A stretch of DNA of 64,000 nt from Candidatus Gastranaerophilales bacterium (GTDB lineage: Bacteria > Cyanobacteriota > Vampirovibrionia > Gastranaerophilales > Gastranaerophilaceae), in contig JAQUVW010000002.1 in assembly GCA_028693235.1 (NCBI GenBank), positions 317,298 to 381,297 on the forward strand, in the 5' to 3' direction. The position numbers were made by a program, and so were the translations under genes. Position 1 is the stretch's first letter, and every line of letters begins with the position of its first letter. The notes under the pieces are model-generated. The model was not told the DNA's origin, did no database searches, and saw nothing but the letters and a program-made list of their open reading frames with translations. Below are positions 17,456 to 27,575 of the stretch, piece after piece.

Positions 17456-18961
17456 ATGCTTTTAATCATTGTTGTGATTGCCTTGGTTGTCGCTCTTATT
17501 TTTGCATTTAGTAAGGTCAAAAAAGTAGCAGCAGAAAACCAAAAATTGGCTAGTGAAGACAAAGAAAAAGAAAACTTAATTAAAAAAGAAGCTATGATTG
17601 CGGCAAAAGAAGCACTTCATAACGAAAAAGAAAAGTTCATTGAAGAAACCCGTGAACGCAGACAAGATTTATCCAGACTTGAAAGTAAATTGGCTAAAAA
17701 AGAAGATACGCTTGAAGATAAAATCCAACAAGCTACCGATAAAGAAAGCCAAATGCAAAGAAAAATGGATGAACTTGATGCTAAAGAAGATTACTTAGCT
17801 GAACTCGTCGCAAAACAAATTGGTGAACTCGAAAGAATTTCCGGCATGAGCTCTGAACAGGCAAAACAAATTCTGCTTGATCAATTAAAACAAGACCTTC
17901 AACAAGAAGCTAATCATTTGATTAGAGAAAATGAAAATAAAATCAAAGAAACTTCTAATGAAAAAGCGAAAGAAATTTTAACAACAACTATGCAAAGATG
18001 CTTGATTGACCAAGTCGTTGAATCAACTGTTGCCGTTGTTAATTTGCCGTCAGATGAAATGAAAGGGCGTATTATCGGTCGTGAAGGTCGTAATATCAGA
18101 ACTTTAGAAACCCTTACAGGCGTAGATTTGATTATTGATGATACTCCTGAAGCCGTTGTTTTATCAAGCTTTGACCCTGTAAGAAGGGAAATTGCTAAGC
18201 TTGCTCTTGAAAAATTAATCGTAGACGGTCGTATTCATCCGGTAAGAATTGAAGAAATGGTCGAAAAAGCAAGAGAAGAAATTGAACAAAAAATTAAACA
18301 AGAAGGTGAAAATGCCGCTCTTGATATGGGCGTTATGAACTTGAACAAAGAACTTGTTAAAACTTTAGGTCGTCTATATTACAGAACAAGCTATGGACAA
18401 AATGTTTTAAAACACTCTTTGGAAGTCGGACATATTGCTGGCATGATTGCTGCTGAAATTGGTGCAAATGTCTATATCGCAAAACGTGCAGGTCTTTTGC
18501 ATGATATCGGAAAAGCAGTTGACCAAACTCAAGAAGGTACTCATATTGAACTAGGCGTTGAACTTGCCAGAAAATATGGCGAAAAAGAAGAAATCGTTCA
18601 TGCAATAGAAGCTCACCATGATGATGTTACTGCAAATTCAATAGAGGCAGTCCTTGTAAAGCTTGCAGATGCTGTATCAGCAGGACGTCCGGGTGCAAGA
18701 CGTGATACTCTTGAAATTTATATCAAAAGACTTCAAAAACTTGAAGAAATCGCCTCCAGCTATGAAGGTATTAAACAATCCTTCGCAGTACAAGCAGGAC
18801 GTGAAGTCAGAGTTGTTGTTCAACCTGAAAAATTTGATGATTTGGCAAGTAATAAACTTGCAAGAGATATTGCAAAACGTATTGAAGATGAGTTGGATTA
18901 TCCGGGGCAAATTCGTGTAACTGTTGTTAGAGAGACTCGTACAACAGAGATTGCAAAATAA
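17456..18961 (+). CDS. rny: Ribonuclease Y
   Basis: The 501-residue membrane-anchored endoribonuclease that starts bulk mRNA decay. Residues 1-22 form one membrane helix; about 25-180 is a long coiled coil; a KH domain follows ([15 protein letters not shown]); then the HD domain with LLHDIGKA (His349-Asp350) and EAHHDDV. Length is slightly shorter than the Bacillus enzyme. No good ribosome site sits directly before the ATG; the nearest purine-rich tract is about 28 bases upstream. The ymdB gene follows, a neighbourhood conserved across many bacteria. Confidence 0.97.
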   Translation: MLLIIVVIALVVALIFAFSKVKKVAAENQKLASEDKEKENLIKKEAMIAAKEALHNEKEKFIEETRERRQDLSRLESKLAKKEDTLEDKIQQATDKESQMQRKMDELDAKEDYLAELVAKQIGELERISGMSSEQAKQILLDQLKQDLQQEANHLIRENENKIKETSNEKAKEILTTTMQRCLIDQVVESTVAVVNLPSDEMKGRIIGREGRNIRTLETLTGVDLIIDDTPEAVVLSSFDPVRREIAKLALEKLIVDGRIHPVRIEEMVEKAREEIEQKIKQEGENAALDMGVMNLNKELVKTLGRLYYRTSYGQNVLKHSLEVGHIAGMIAAEIGANVYIAKRAGLLHDIGKAVDQTQEGTHIELGVELARKYGEKEEIVHAIEAHHDDVTANSIEAVLVKLADAVSAGRPGARRDTLEIYIKRLQKLEEIASSYEGIKQSFAVQAGREVRVVVQPEKFDDLASNKLARDIAKRIEDELDYPGQIRVTVVRETRTTEIAK

Positions 18962-18967
18962 AATTAA

Positions 18968-19000
18968 TATGGCTATGATTTCATCTTAATCATAGCCATA
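18968..19000 (+). promoter_or_regulatory. Perfect 13-bp hairpin between rny and ymdB
   Basis: TATGGCTATGATT (18968-18980) pairs perfectly with AATCATAGCCATA (18988-19000) around a 7-base loop. No T run follows on the plus strand, so it is more likely an attenuator, RNA-processing or stability element than a standard terminator. Confidence 0.6.
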
Positions 19001-19061
19001 TCATTCAGTAAAAAAATATAGAGAATATCAGGGTCGTAAAGGACGGCTGTTAACAGAGCTA

Positions 19062-19889
19062 ATGGCACAAAAAATAAAAATATTATTTCTAGGCGATATC
19101 GTGGGCAAAGCGGGGCGACTCGTTGTTCGTGATTATCTTGCAGCTTTACCTCAAGATGGTAGGCCTGATTTTATAATCGCAAATGTTGAAAATGCTTCCC
19201 ATGGCTTTGGACTTACTGAAAAAAACTATAATGAACTGCTTTCTTATGGGATAAATTGTTTTACATCAGGTAATCATATTTGGGATAAACGTGATATATT
19301 CAGCTATATTGATAAAGCTGATATCCTAGTCCGTCCATTGAATTACCCGGAGGGGACAAAGGGTGTGGGCTCTAGAATTTTTGAAATTAATAATTGTAAA
19401 ATAGGTGTTATTAATTTGCTTGGTCGCACGTTTATGACTCCAATGGAATCGCCGTGGACTTTGATAAAACCTGAAATGGAAAAAATAAAAAAAGAAACTC
19501 CTATAGTTTTTATAGACTTTCATGCAGAGGCAAGTGCTGAAAAAATATGTTTTGGAAAATATTGTACCGAATTCGGTGCAACAGCGGTGGTCGGAACTCA
19601 TACACATGTTCAAACTGCTGATGAAACAATTATAAATGATTGTTGTGCATATATTACAGATGCGGGTTTTTGCGGTGATGCTGAAGGTGTTATTGGTATG
19701 GAGTATGAAACGTCTTTGAAAAGATTGGTTACTTCTCTTCCTGAGAGATTTGAAGTCGCAAAATCAAATGTGTCACAGCTTAACGGTGTTTTAATTACCG
19801 TGGATATTGAAAGCGGCTGTGCACAAAATATTGAAAGAATTAATTTTAAAAAAAGTATTGATGAGGTAAATGATATTATGAAAGGGTAA
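19062..19889 (+). CDS. ymdB: YmdB-family metallophosphoesterase
   Basis: A 275-residue binuclear-metal phosphodiesterase of the YmdB/TIGR00282 group. Metal-binding blocks are all present in order: FLGDIVGKAGR, ANVENASHGFGLT, SGNHIWDKRD, IDFHAEASAEK and VGTHTHVQT. In Bacillus and others this enzyme hydrolyses cyclic nucleotides and modulates RNase Y-dependent expression; the position directly after rny supports the same link here. Weak ribosome site. It is 4 bases from the next gene. Confidence 0.93.
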   Translation: MAQKIKILFLGDIVGKAGRLVVRDYLAALPQDGRPDFIIANVENASHGFGLTEKNYNELLSYGINCFTSGNHIWDKRDIFSYIDKADILVRPLNYPEGTKGVGSRIFEINNCKIGVINLLGRTFMTPMESPWTLIKPEMEKIKKETPIVFIDFHAEASAEKICFGKYCTEFGATAVVGTHTHVQTADETIINDCCAYITDAGFCGDAEGVIGMEYETSLKRLVTSLPERFEVAKSNVSQLNGVLITVDIESGCAQNIERINFKKSIDEVNDIMKG

Positions 19890-19893
19890 GAAA

Positions 19894-20757
19894 GTGAAAA
19901 TCGATTTGCACGTCCACACGACATACTCAGACGGTGCTTTTTCTCCGGAAAAAATCATCGACACAGCACTCGATGTGGGCTTAGATGCGTTAGCCATAAC
20001 GGATCACGACAATGTCTTGTCGTACAATATGGCAACAGATTATGCAAAAAAGATAATTCCAGAGGGTTCTAAAAAACCTTTAGAAGTAATTCCTGGAGTT
20101 GAAATTAACACACTTTATAAAGGCTATGAAATCCATATTTTAGGTTATTATATGGATTTGGAGAATGCTGATTTTCAAAAATTATTAAAAGTTCAACAAA
20201 ATGCTCGTATTAAGCAAACTAAAGAAATTATTTCCTTGTTGCATAAAAAAGAAGGTATGCATATAAGTTTTGAAGATATTAAAAAATTAGTTGCTCCCGG
20301 TGGAAGTATCGGTAGGCCGCACATTGCAAAAGCTATAACTTTAGCCGGCGGAACTATGAATGTTATTGAAGCATACAACAAATATATCAACGATGCTTCA
20401 AGTGTTTATGTCCAAAGGAAAACTGTTTCACCGCATGACGCAGTTGAAATAATTTACGACGCAGGTGGTATTCCTGTTTTTGCACACCCGTTTGACGTTG
20501 ATATTGCAGAAGTTTTGACGAAAGAACTTATGAATTTCGGTTTGCGAGGAATAGAGGCTTATCACCGCAAACATTCTCCTGCCATGGTTGAGTATTATTC
20601 AACTATTGCAGAACAATTGGGTTTGATTATCACGGGAGGTTCTGATTTCCATGCCCCTAATCCAAATAACGGAAATATTATTCTCGGGAAAAACTTTATC
20701 CCTGAATGGATATATAATGAACTTAAAAATGAAAAGAAAAGATTGGACATGGCTTAA
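19894..20757 (+). CDS. PHP-domain phosphoesterase (TrpH/RNase AM-like)
   Basis: A 287-residue PHP protein with the four metal motifs: HVHTTYSDG at the N-terminus, ITDHDN, PGVEIN, FAHPFD and GGSDFHAP. Proteins of this type (TrpH/YciV) hydrolyse 3',5'-nucleoside bisphosphates or trim RNA 5' ends, which would fit the rny-ymdB RNA-turnover neighbourhood. Start is GTG at 19894 with AAGGG 8 bases upstream, 4 bases after ymdB. Confidence 0.88.
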   Translation: MKIDLHVHTTYSDGAFSPEKIIDTALDVGLDALAITDHDNVLSYNMATDYAKKIIPEGSKKPLEVIPGVEINTLYKGYEIHILGYYMDLENADFQKLLKVQQNARIKQTKEIISLLHKKEGMHISFEDIKKLVAPGGSIGRPHIAKAITLAGGTMNVIEAYNKYINDASSVYVQRKTVSPHDAVEIIYDAGGIPVFAHPFDVDIAEVLTKELMNFGLRGIEAYHRKHSPAMVEYYSTIAEQLGLIITGGSDFHAPNPNNGNIILGKNFIPEWIYNELKNEKKRLDMA

Positions 20758-20758
20758 A

Positions 20759-21397
20759 ATGACTAAAAATGCTTTTACAATAGCAGAGATAATAATCGCT
20801 CTATTCTTGCTCGTTGTCGTTGCATCAATATTTATTCCATTGAATATTACAAACGTTTCACAAGCTGAAAGAGTTGCAAAATGGAAAAATACCTACGAGG
20901 AAACTAAATATTCGATTTCTGCATTGAAAGCCGAAGAACCTGAGGTATTTAACGAGTTAAGTACATTAAGTTCTTCAGATTCTGCGAAAGCATTCTCAAT
21001 AATCAAGCCATTTCTAAATGTTAAATACGATTCAAATTCATTGAAGGATTTGAAAAAATACCGTTACAAGTACCTTAACGGGACTAAAGTTAAGGAAAAT
21101 TCACATTTCTACGTTGACCAATTTGCAATACTTAAAAGCGGTGTTATAATCGGATTTAAGTTAAACAATAATAAATCTTTTTCGGAAAATTCTCCTAAAG
21201 CAATCATGTTATTTGATGTAAATGGGATAGAAAAACCAAATAGAATCGGAAAAGATATATTCGGGGTAAATATATTCTCTGATGGGGTTGAGCCATTCGG
21301 AGAAGGTAGGTCTAAATCTATAATAAAAGTTAATTGTTCGCCGGTTGGTTCAGGAGTGATGTGCTCCAAATATTACCTCATCGGTGGTAATTTCTAG
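20759..21397 (+). CDS. Type IV prepilin-like (pseudopilin) protein
   Basis: A 212-residue protein starting MTKNAFTIAEIIIALFLLV: a short leader, then the class III prepilin signature F-T-I-A-E and one N-terminal membrane helix; cleavage by prepilin peptidase would be before Phe6. The longer open frame from 20651 overlaps the PHP gene in another frame and would hide the leader, so ATG at 20759 (one base after the PHP stop) is chosen. The C-terminal part has two cysteines (CSPVGSGVMC) and no known domain. Probably a minor pilin or type II secretion-like pseudopilin. Confidence 0.85.
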   Translation: MTKNAFTIAEIIIALFLLVVVASIFIPLNITNVSQAERVAKWKNTYEETKYSISALKAEEPEVFNELSTLSSSDSAKAFSIIKPFLNVKYDSNSLKDLKKYRYKYLNGTKVKENSHFYVDQFAILKSGVIIGFKLNNNKSFSENSPKAIMLFDVNGIEKPNRIGKDIFGVNIFSDGVEPFGEGRSKSIIKVNCSPVGSGVMCSKYYLIGGNF

Positions 21398-21482
21398 TTT
21401 ATGGATGAGCATGTTTATGATAAATTTAAATGGTCTTTTTTATAAAAAATAAAGGTATAACAACGATTAAGGAGAAAAACAC

Positions 21483-24152
21483 ATGACACAAAAACGAGTA
21501 TGGTTATTTAAAGAAGGCGACGCTACAATGCGTAATCTCCTAGGTGGTAAAGGTGCTAACCTTGCAGAAATGACAAACCTTGGTTTGCCTGTGCCTCCAG
21601 GATTAACTATTACAACAGAAACTTGTATGGATTATATTAATCACGGTAATAAAATGCCTGTTGGATTGATGGATGAAGTCAAAAAGGCTTTAAAAGATGT
21701 TGAAGAAAAAGCCGGTAAAAAATTCGGCGATTCTAAAAATCCTTTGTTAGTTTCAGTTCGTTCAGGTGCAAGAGTTTCAATGCCCGGTATGATGGAAACT
21801 ATTTTGAACTTAGGTTTGAATGATGAAACTGTTGAGGCTATGGTTCAATTAACAAATAATCCGAGATTTTGCTATGATTCATATCGCCGTTTCTTAACGA
21901 TGTTCGGTTCTGTCGCTTGGGAAATGGATAGACAAAAATATTTTGAATCCGAAGTAGAAAAAGTTAAAGAAAAAGAAGGCGTATCTTCTGATACTGATAT
22001 TTCAGCAGAAGGTTGGAAGTCTTTAATCCCTATTTATAAAAAAGTTATTAAAGATGTAACAGGAAAAGACTTTCCTCAAGATCCTTATGTTCAATTAGAA
22101 GAAGCTGTTGAGGCAGTATTCAGATCTTGGAATATTCCAAGAGCAATCGCATACAGAAACATGAACAAAATTGACCACAACTACGGTACAGCAGTTAACG
22201 TTCAAACAATGGTATTCGGTAATATGGGTGATGATTGTGCGACAGGCGTTTCATTCACTCGTAACCCTGCTACAGGTGAAAATAAATTCTACGGTGAATA
22301 TTTGACAAATGCTCAAGGTGAAGACGTTGTTGCCGGTATCAGAACGCCAAAGCCTATTGCAGAACTTGAAACAGAAATGCCTGAATTATACAAACAATAT
22401 GTTGATATTGCGAAAAAATTAGAATTAGGCTACAAAGATGTTCAAGATATGGAATTCACAATTGAACGTGGAAAATTATGGATTCTTCAAACTCGTAACG
22501 GTAAGAGAACTGCTACTGCTGCAGTAAGAATTGCAGTTGAAATGAAAGAAGAAGGCATTATCTCTAAAGAACGTGCAATCGAACTTGTTGACCCATATTC
22601 AGTAAATCAAATTTTACTTCCTTGCTTTAATCAAAAAGCTTTAGCTTCTGCTAAAAGAATTGCTCAAGGTGTAAACGCTTCTCCTGGAGCTGCTGTAGGT
22701 AAAATCGTATTTGATACAGAAGAAGCTGCTGAACGTGGTGCAAACGGCGAAAAAGTTATCTTGGTAAGAATTGAAACTTGTCCTGATGATATTCACGGAA
22801 TGGCTGTTTCTCAAGGTGTTTTGACACTTAGAGGCGGAGCTACTTCTCACGCTGCAGTTGTTGCAAAAGGTATGGGTAAACCATGTGTTGCCGGCTGTGA
22901 AGATATGAAAATTGACCTTGAAAAAGAAACTTTGACAGGTCAAGATGGTACTGTTTACAAAAAAGATGATGTTATTTCTCTTGATGGTGGTTCCGGTATC
23001 GTTATGGCTGGTGCTGTAGAACTTACAGATGCTAAAATCGATGAAAACTTTACAAAGTTCTTCAATTGGGTTGATGAAACAAAAAGATTGGTTGTAAGAG
23101 CTAATGCTGATACTCCTGCTGATGTTGCAAAAGCATTAGAATTGGGAGCTAAAGGTGTTGGACTTTGCAGAACTGAACACATGTTTATGGATCCTGACAG
23201 ACTTCCTTGGGTTCAAAAAATGATTATTGCAGATACTCCTGAGGCAAGAAAAGAAGCTTTAGACAAATTGCTTCCTATGCAATACAATGATTTCTATAAA
23301 ATGTTCAAGGCATTGGGTGAATTGTCAATGACAATCAGATTGTTAGACCCACCGCTTCATGAATTCTTACCTTCAAAAGAAGAATTGATTGCGACTGTGG
23401 CTACTAAAAAAGCTTTGAAACAAGATTATAAAGCAGATGAAGAAATGCTTGAAATCGTTGAAAATCTTGCAGAATCTAACCCAATGATGGGATTGAGAGG
23501 TTGTAGATTAGGTTTGACTTATCCTGAAATCAATGAAATGCAAGTCAGAGCTATTTTCTCTGCAGCTTGTGATTTGAAAAAAGAAGGCTTGAATGTAAAA
23601 CCTGAAATCATGATTCCATTGGTTGGTCATGTTAATGAGCTCAAAGAAGCAAGAAATGTACTTGAACGTGTTGCTCGTGAAGTTATGGTTGAAAAGGGCG
23701 TAGATGTTGAATATATGTTCGGTACAATGATTGAAATTCCACGTGCGGCATTAACTGCAGACCAAATCGCTGAATATGCTGAATTCTTCTCATTTGGTAC
23801 AAATGACTTGACTCAAATGACATTTGGTTATTCTCGTGATGATGCGGAGGGTAAATTCTTGAAGAGATACGTCGACCAAAAAATTCTTCCATCAAATCCA
23901 TTCCAAACACTTGACCAAGAAGGCGTTGGGCAATTGATGAAGTTGGCTCTTGATAAGGCTCTTCCAGTTAGACCAAATCTAAAACGTGGTATTTGTGGTG
24001 AACACGGTGGCGACCCTGAATCAGTTAAATTCTGTGAAAGAATCGGTTTAAACTATGTTTCTTGTTCACCGTTCAGAGTTCCTCAAGCAAGACTTGCGGC
24101 TGCTCAAGCTGTCATTGAATGCAAAAAGAACAAAGAACTTTGTGCTAAATAA
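21483..24152 (+). CDS. ppdK: Pyruvate, phosphate dikinase
   Basis: An 889-residue enzyme interconverting pyruvate + ATP + Pi and PEP + AMP + PPi, central to PPi-linked glycolysis or gluconeogenesis in anaerobes; cytoplasmic. N-terminal nucleotide-binding domain (LLGGKGANLAEM), swivelling phosphohistidine domain GGATSHAAVV (His456) with regulatory Thr-Ser before it, and C-terminal PEP/pyruvate barrel with catalytic Cys838 in GICGEHGGD. Ribosome site AAGGAG. Own terminator at 24174-24206. Confidence 0.98.
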   Translation: MTQKRVWLFKEGDATMRNLLGGKGANLAEMTNLGLPVPPGLTITTETCMDYINHGNKMPVGLMDEVKKALKDVEEKAGKKFGDSKNPLLVSVRSGARVSMPGMMETILNLGLNDETVEAMVQLTNNPRFCYDSYRRFLTMFGSVAWEMDRQKYFESEVEKVKEKEGVSSDTDISAEGWKSLIPIYKKVIKDVTGKDFPQDPYVQLEEAVEAVFRSWNIPRAIAYRNMNKIDHNYGTAVNVQTMVFGNMGDDCATGVSFTRNPATGENKFYGEYLTNAQGEDVVAGIRTPKPIAELETEMPELYKQYVDIAKKLELGYKDVQDMEFTIERGKLWILQTRNGKRTATAAVRIAVEMKEEGIISKERAIELVDPYSVNQILLPCFNQKALASAKRIAQGVNASPGAAVGKIVFDTEEAAERGANGEKVILVRIETCPDDIHGMAVSQGVLTLRGGATSHAAVVAKGMGKPCVAGCEDMKIDLEKETLTGQDGTVYKKDDVISLDGGSGIVMAGAVELTDAKIDENFTKFFNWVDETKRLVVRANADTPADVAKALELGAKGVGLCRTEHMFMDPDRLPWVQKMIIADTPEARKEALDKLLPMQYNDFYKMFKALGELSMTIRLLDPPLHEFLPSKEELIATVATKKALKQDYKADEEMLEIVENLAESNPMMGLRGCRLGLTYPEINEMQVRAIFSAACDLKKEGLNVKPEIMIPLVGHVNELKEARNVLERVAREVMVEKGVDVEYMFGTMIEIPRAALTADQIAEYAEFFSFGTNDLTQMTFGYSRDDAEGKFLKRYVDQKILPSNPFQTLDQEGVGQLMKLALDKALPVRPNLKRGICGEHGGDPESVKFCERIGLNYVSCSPFRVPQARLAAAQAVIECKKNKELCAK

Positions 24153-24173
24153 ATAGTTATTTAGTAAACGTTT

Positions 24174-24206
24174 AAAAGCCCTGAGTATTATGCTCAGGGC
24201 TTTTTT
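24174..24206 (+). terminator. Intrinsic terminator of ppdK
   Basis: Perfect 12-bp stem, arms 24174-24185 and 24193-24204, with a 7-base loop and a T run. Confidence 0.95.
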
Positions 24207-24239
24207 ATTGGTTTTGTAAATTATCAGTGGTGGTTATTT

Positions 24240-24908
24240 TTAGCCTGGACTGCATGAACCATCAGGATTTGTTCCATATTGGCAATTTGGGTTGCTACCT
24301 CCTTGGCTAGGCATAGTTCCTTTGCAGATATCAGAGTCTTCCCCGAACATCAGGCATGCGGCAGGACCTACGGGAAAAACACGTAGATTTGCACTGTTAC
24401 CTCTTATAAAAAAAGCATATTCATCTTTTAAGTCTTCAATATCAGTTGTCATTTTATTTGGTTTCCTTTCTCCATTGACATCAACGAAGAAAAGGCCCTC
24501 TATAAATAAATATGTCATTCCATCGGCACCAATTACTGCTTTATTCCATCCCATGCTTTCAAGATCTTCGGCAACCTCCTCGCTAGTTGTTTGATTATCT
24601 TCATCATTATTACTATTAATAAAATCAGTAACACCGTTTAACATTGATTTACAGGCTGTATTACTACTACAGGATTCTGTTGAAGATATATTCATTTCCG
24701 CAAGTATTTGTTCAAGGTTGTTTATTGAGCCATTTTTTGTTTGAGCCAGAGATACTGCTTGAGATAAGGTGGTATATGCTTTTTTTACCGCAGTTTTAGT
24801 TTCTTCTTTATTAGTATTATTCAGTAAAGACGGTATTGTCATTGCCGCTATTACGCCAATGATTACGAGTGTAATTAATACTTCGGCCAAAGTGAATGCT
24901 TTTTTCAT
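24240..24908 (-). CDS. Type IV prepilin-like protein
   Basis: A 222-residue protein starting MKKAFTLAEVLITLVIIGV: a 4-residue basic leader, FTLAE prepilin signature and one membrane helix. The open frame extends 14 residues further upstream, but GGAG lies about 9 bases before the ATG at 24908, which fixes the start. The body has clustered cysteines (SCSSNTAC, and CQYGTNPDGSC at the end) and a VDVNGERKPN block shared with the pilin at 56768, where it reads VDVNGEKGPN. Divergent from a decayed XRE regulator, mirroring the other pilin locus. Confidence 0.88.
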   Translation of the reverse strand: MKKAFTLAEVLITLVIIGVIAAMTIPSLLNNTNKEETKTAVKKAYTTLSQAVSLAQTKNGSINNLEQILAEMNISSTESCSSNTACKSMLNGVTDFINSNNDEDNQTTSEEVAEDLESMGWNKAVIGADGMTYLFIEGLFFVDVNGERKPNKMTTDIEDLKDEYAFFIRGNSANLRVFPVGPAACLMFGEDSDICKGTMPSQGGSNPNCQYGTNPDGSCSPG

Positions 24909-24991
24909 AAAATATCTCCAATTGTTGCTAAATTTTAATATTATCACCAATTTTGCATAATGTCAAAATGGGCGATTATGTTTTTATCAGT

Positions 24992-25212
24992 ATGATTAAC
25001 AATAATATTATGGATATAGATTATATAAAAAAATTTGCCGAATATTTAAAAATGTCTGAAAAGGATGCCTTTTAAAGGCAGATGGAGTTTTTCCATCTAA
25101 TATTGCAATGATTTAAACTGCTAAAACAGACGTTGCTCTTTTAAAGCTTAAAGTTATTGCCAAGGTGCTCAATGTTCATCCGAAAGAGCTTTTGGATTTT
25201 GATATTGATTAG
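24992..25212 (+). pseudogene. Decayed XRE-type helix-turn-helix regulator
   Basis: ATG at 24992 opens a frame (INNNIMDIDYIKKFAEYLK...) that hits TAA at about 25074. In the +1-shifted frame from 25080 the translation is ADGVFPSNIAMI-stop-TAKTDVALLKLKVIAKVLNVHPKELLDFD, clearly the second half of an HTH_3 domain with one internal TAA where Glu (GAA) is expected. So the gene carries a frameshift and a nonsense mutation. It ends at TAG 25210-25212, overlapping the mutS2 stop. Similar in its recognition region (SNIAMI-TAK) to the intact regulator at 56385 (STLSNIELAK). Confidence 0.75.
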
Positions 25213-27569
25213 TTTATATCCACAACGCTGACGCCGTCGCCGCCCTCAGCTTGTTCTCCTGCTCTATATTTTGCAACGTAGGGTGATGAGTCTAAGTAAT
25301 CTCTGATTACTTGTTTTAGTGCACCTGTTCCATGCCCATGAATAATGTAGACAGGCGTAAGGTTTGCAAGACTTGCTTTATCTAAGTAAGCTTCAACTTC
25401 ATCAAGTGCTTCTTCGCATTTGAAACCTCTAAGGTCGAGTGTTTGCGATAGGTCATAACGGCTAATATGAAAACTTGTTTTTTGTAAGTTCTTTTTCTTT
25501 ATAGGAGTTTTGACAAGTCTTTTGTCATATATTGCCAGTTTATCTTGCTTTACAATTGTTTTTATTAGCCCCATTTGAATTGTTACGTTTTTGTTTTTAT
25601 CCGGGAGTGAAATTAATTCTGCTTCTTGGTTAAGGTCTTTTATCATTAATTTGTCGCCGATTTTTACTTTTGTCCAGTCGGGAGTAATATAGGTTTCTAA
25701 ATCTTCATCTTCTCTGAATTTTTTTCTTATGCCGGTTTCAAGTTGTGCCAAACGGGCAAAGCTTCTTCTTGCAATTTTTTCTGATTTTTCTTCTCTTATT
25801 TCTTTAAGAATTTCTTTTATCTCGTTGCGAGCCTTATGGATAGAGGTTTCGTATTTTTTCTTATAAATGTCAATATTCTTTTTTTTGTTTTTCTTTATAT
25901 CGTCAAGTTTTACTTCAAGTTCACCTTTTAGATTTTTTAGGTCTTTTTCATTTTCTTGAACTGATTTTGCAGATTCAGAGAGTTGTTGCTGAGTTGATTG
26001 AAGTTCTTCTAGGACTTTAGCAGAAGGGTCTTTTTGGGTAAAATATATTTTTCTTGCGTCTTCCGCAATTGTTGATTTTATGCCGAGGTTTTGAGCTATT
26101 GCAATAGCGTTACTGGCTCCCGGGATACCTATTAATAATTTATAGGTTGGAGATAGTGTTTTTAGGTCAAATTCAACACTTGCATTTTTAAATCCGTTTT
26201 TTAAATAAGCGAGTGATTTCAATTCTCCATAGTGGGTTGTGACAATGCAAAAGGAGCCTTGCTTTTGTATGTGTTCAAGGATTGATTGAGCCAAAGATGA
26301 GCCTTCTGCCGGGTCTGTCCCTGCAGCTATTTCATCAAGTAAGATGAGGGTTTCTTCATCTGAGTTGTTGACGATATTCACGATATTTGTCATGTGAGAT
26401 GAAAATGTTGAAAGGCTTTGTACAATGCTTTGGTCGTCGCCGATATCGGCATATATTTTTTGGAACGGGTATATTTCGCCACTTATACAGGGTATATGTA
26501 GCCCTGCTTTTGCCATTAGTACGCATAGCCCTACTGTCTTTAGGGTTACGGTTTTTCCGCCTGTGTTAGAACCTGTTATTATAAGACAGTTATTTTCTTT
26601 TTCCAGTTTAAAGTTATTTTCTGTAATTTTGTCTGTTATGTGCATAAGCACGGGGTTTTTCATTGACTTTAATATTATTTTTTTATCATCGACTATGTTT
26701 GGGGGTGCGGAGTTCGTTTTTATTGCGTATTTTGCCCTTGCAAAAATGAAATCTATTTCCGATAGTTTGTTAAATGAGTTTAGAATTCCGTCGTAGTTGC
26801 AAGCTATTTCATCTGATAATGCTTTCAAAATCCGCTCGATTTCTATATGGATTTTGGCTTCAAGTTCCCTGAGTTTGTTGTTGTGGGAAATAAGTTCTTT
26901 TGGTTCGATAAAAAAAGTTTGGTTGCTTGCTGATACATCGTGAACAATACCTGTGACTTTGTTTTTGCATTCTGCCTTGACTTGGAAAACGGTCCTTCCG
27001 TCACGTTGTGTGTAGACCGTATCTTGGAGATTATTTGTGAAAGTTGAGCTTGCTAAAAGTGAAGATATTGTTGTTTTGATGTTGCTTTGAGTATCTCTAT
27101 ATGAGCTATAACAGCGTTTTAGCTCTTGTGAAGCTGTTTCTTTTACTTTTAAATTTGCGTCAAATGTTTCAAAAATTTTATCTTCTAGTTCTTTATTTGG
27201 GTATAAATCGTTTTTTAGTTGAGATAGTTCGGCGAATTCTGTAGAAAATTTATCAAGATAATTTTTAACCAGTCTGGAATTTCTTAAAATATCTGCAACG
27301 TCTAATATTTCTTCTTCTGAAAGTCGAAGATGTTTTTTAGCGTCTTTTAAGTGTGATTCGATATTTTTAATAGCCTCTAGAGGGAGTGGAAAACCCGAAT
27401 TAACAAGTTGAGCGGCTTGTGTTGTAAGCAAAATTTGTTCTCTGATTACATTAATATCACTATAAACTTCAGCATTTAGACAATGCGTCTTACCAGAGTC
27501 AGATATTGCAAATTCGCTCAAGTATTCTAATACTTTATCAAATTCTAATGTTTTATATGATTTTTCCAT
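25209..27569 (-). CDS. mutS2: Endonuclease MutS2 (Smr domain)
   Basis: A 786-residue MutS2: N-terminal lever and clamp regions, Walker A TGSNTGGKT near residue 330, ABC signature LSTFSSHM, Walker B LLDEIAAGTDP near 410, a long coiled-coil region, and the C-terminal Smr nuclease domain with LDLRGFK and HGHGTGAL. It suppresses recombination and/or rescues collided ribosomes. The longer frame to 27626 adds 19 unlikely residues; ATG at 27569 (MEKSYKTLEFD) matches the family start. No ribosome site, but an extended -10 (TGCTATAAT) ends exactly 6 bases before the ATG, suggesting a leaderless mRNA. Confidence 0.95.
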   Translation of the reverse strand: MEKSYKTLEFDKVLEYLSEFAISDSGKTHCLNAEVYSDINVIREQILLTTQAAQLVNSGFPLPLEAIKNIESHLKDAKKHLRLSEEEILDVADILRNSRLVKNYLDKFSTEFAELSQLKNDLYPNKELEDKIFETFDANLKVKETASQELKRCYSSYRDTQSNIKTTISSLLASSTFTNNLQDTVYTQRDGRTVFQVKAECKNKVTGIVHDVSASNQTFFIEPKELISHNNKLRELEAKIHIEIERILKALSDEIACNYDGILNSFNKLSEIDFIFARAKYAIKTNSAPPNIVDDKKIILKSMKNPVLMHITDKITENNFKLEKENNCLIITGSNTGGKTVTLKTVGLCVLMAKAGLHIPCISGEIYPFQKIYADIGDDQSIVQSLSTFSSHMTNIVNIVNNSDEETLILLDEIAAGTDPAEGSSLAQSILEHIQKQGSFCIVTTHYGELKSLAYLKNGFKNASVEFDLKTLSPTYKLLIGIPGASNAIAIAQNLGIKSTIAEDARKIYFTQKDPSAKVLEELQSTQQQLSESAKSVQENEKDLKNLKGELEVKLDDIKKNKKKNIDIYKKKYETSIHKARNEIKEILKEIREEKSEKIARRSFARLAQLETGIRKKFREDEDLETYITPDWTKVKIGDKLMIKDLNQEAELISLPDKNKNVTIQMGLIKTIVKQDKLAIYDKRLVKTPIKKKNLQKTSFHISRYDLSQTLDLRGFKCEEALDEVEAYLDKASLANLTPVYIIHGHGTGALKQVIRDYLDSSPYVAKYRAGEQAEGGDGVSVVDIN

Positions 27570-27575
27570 ATTGTT

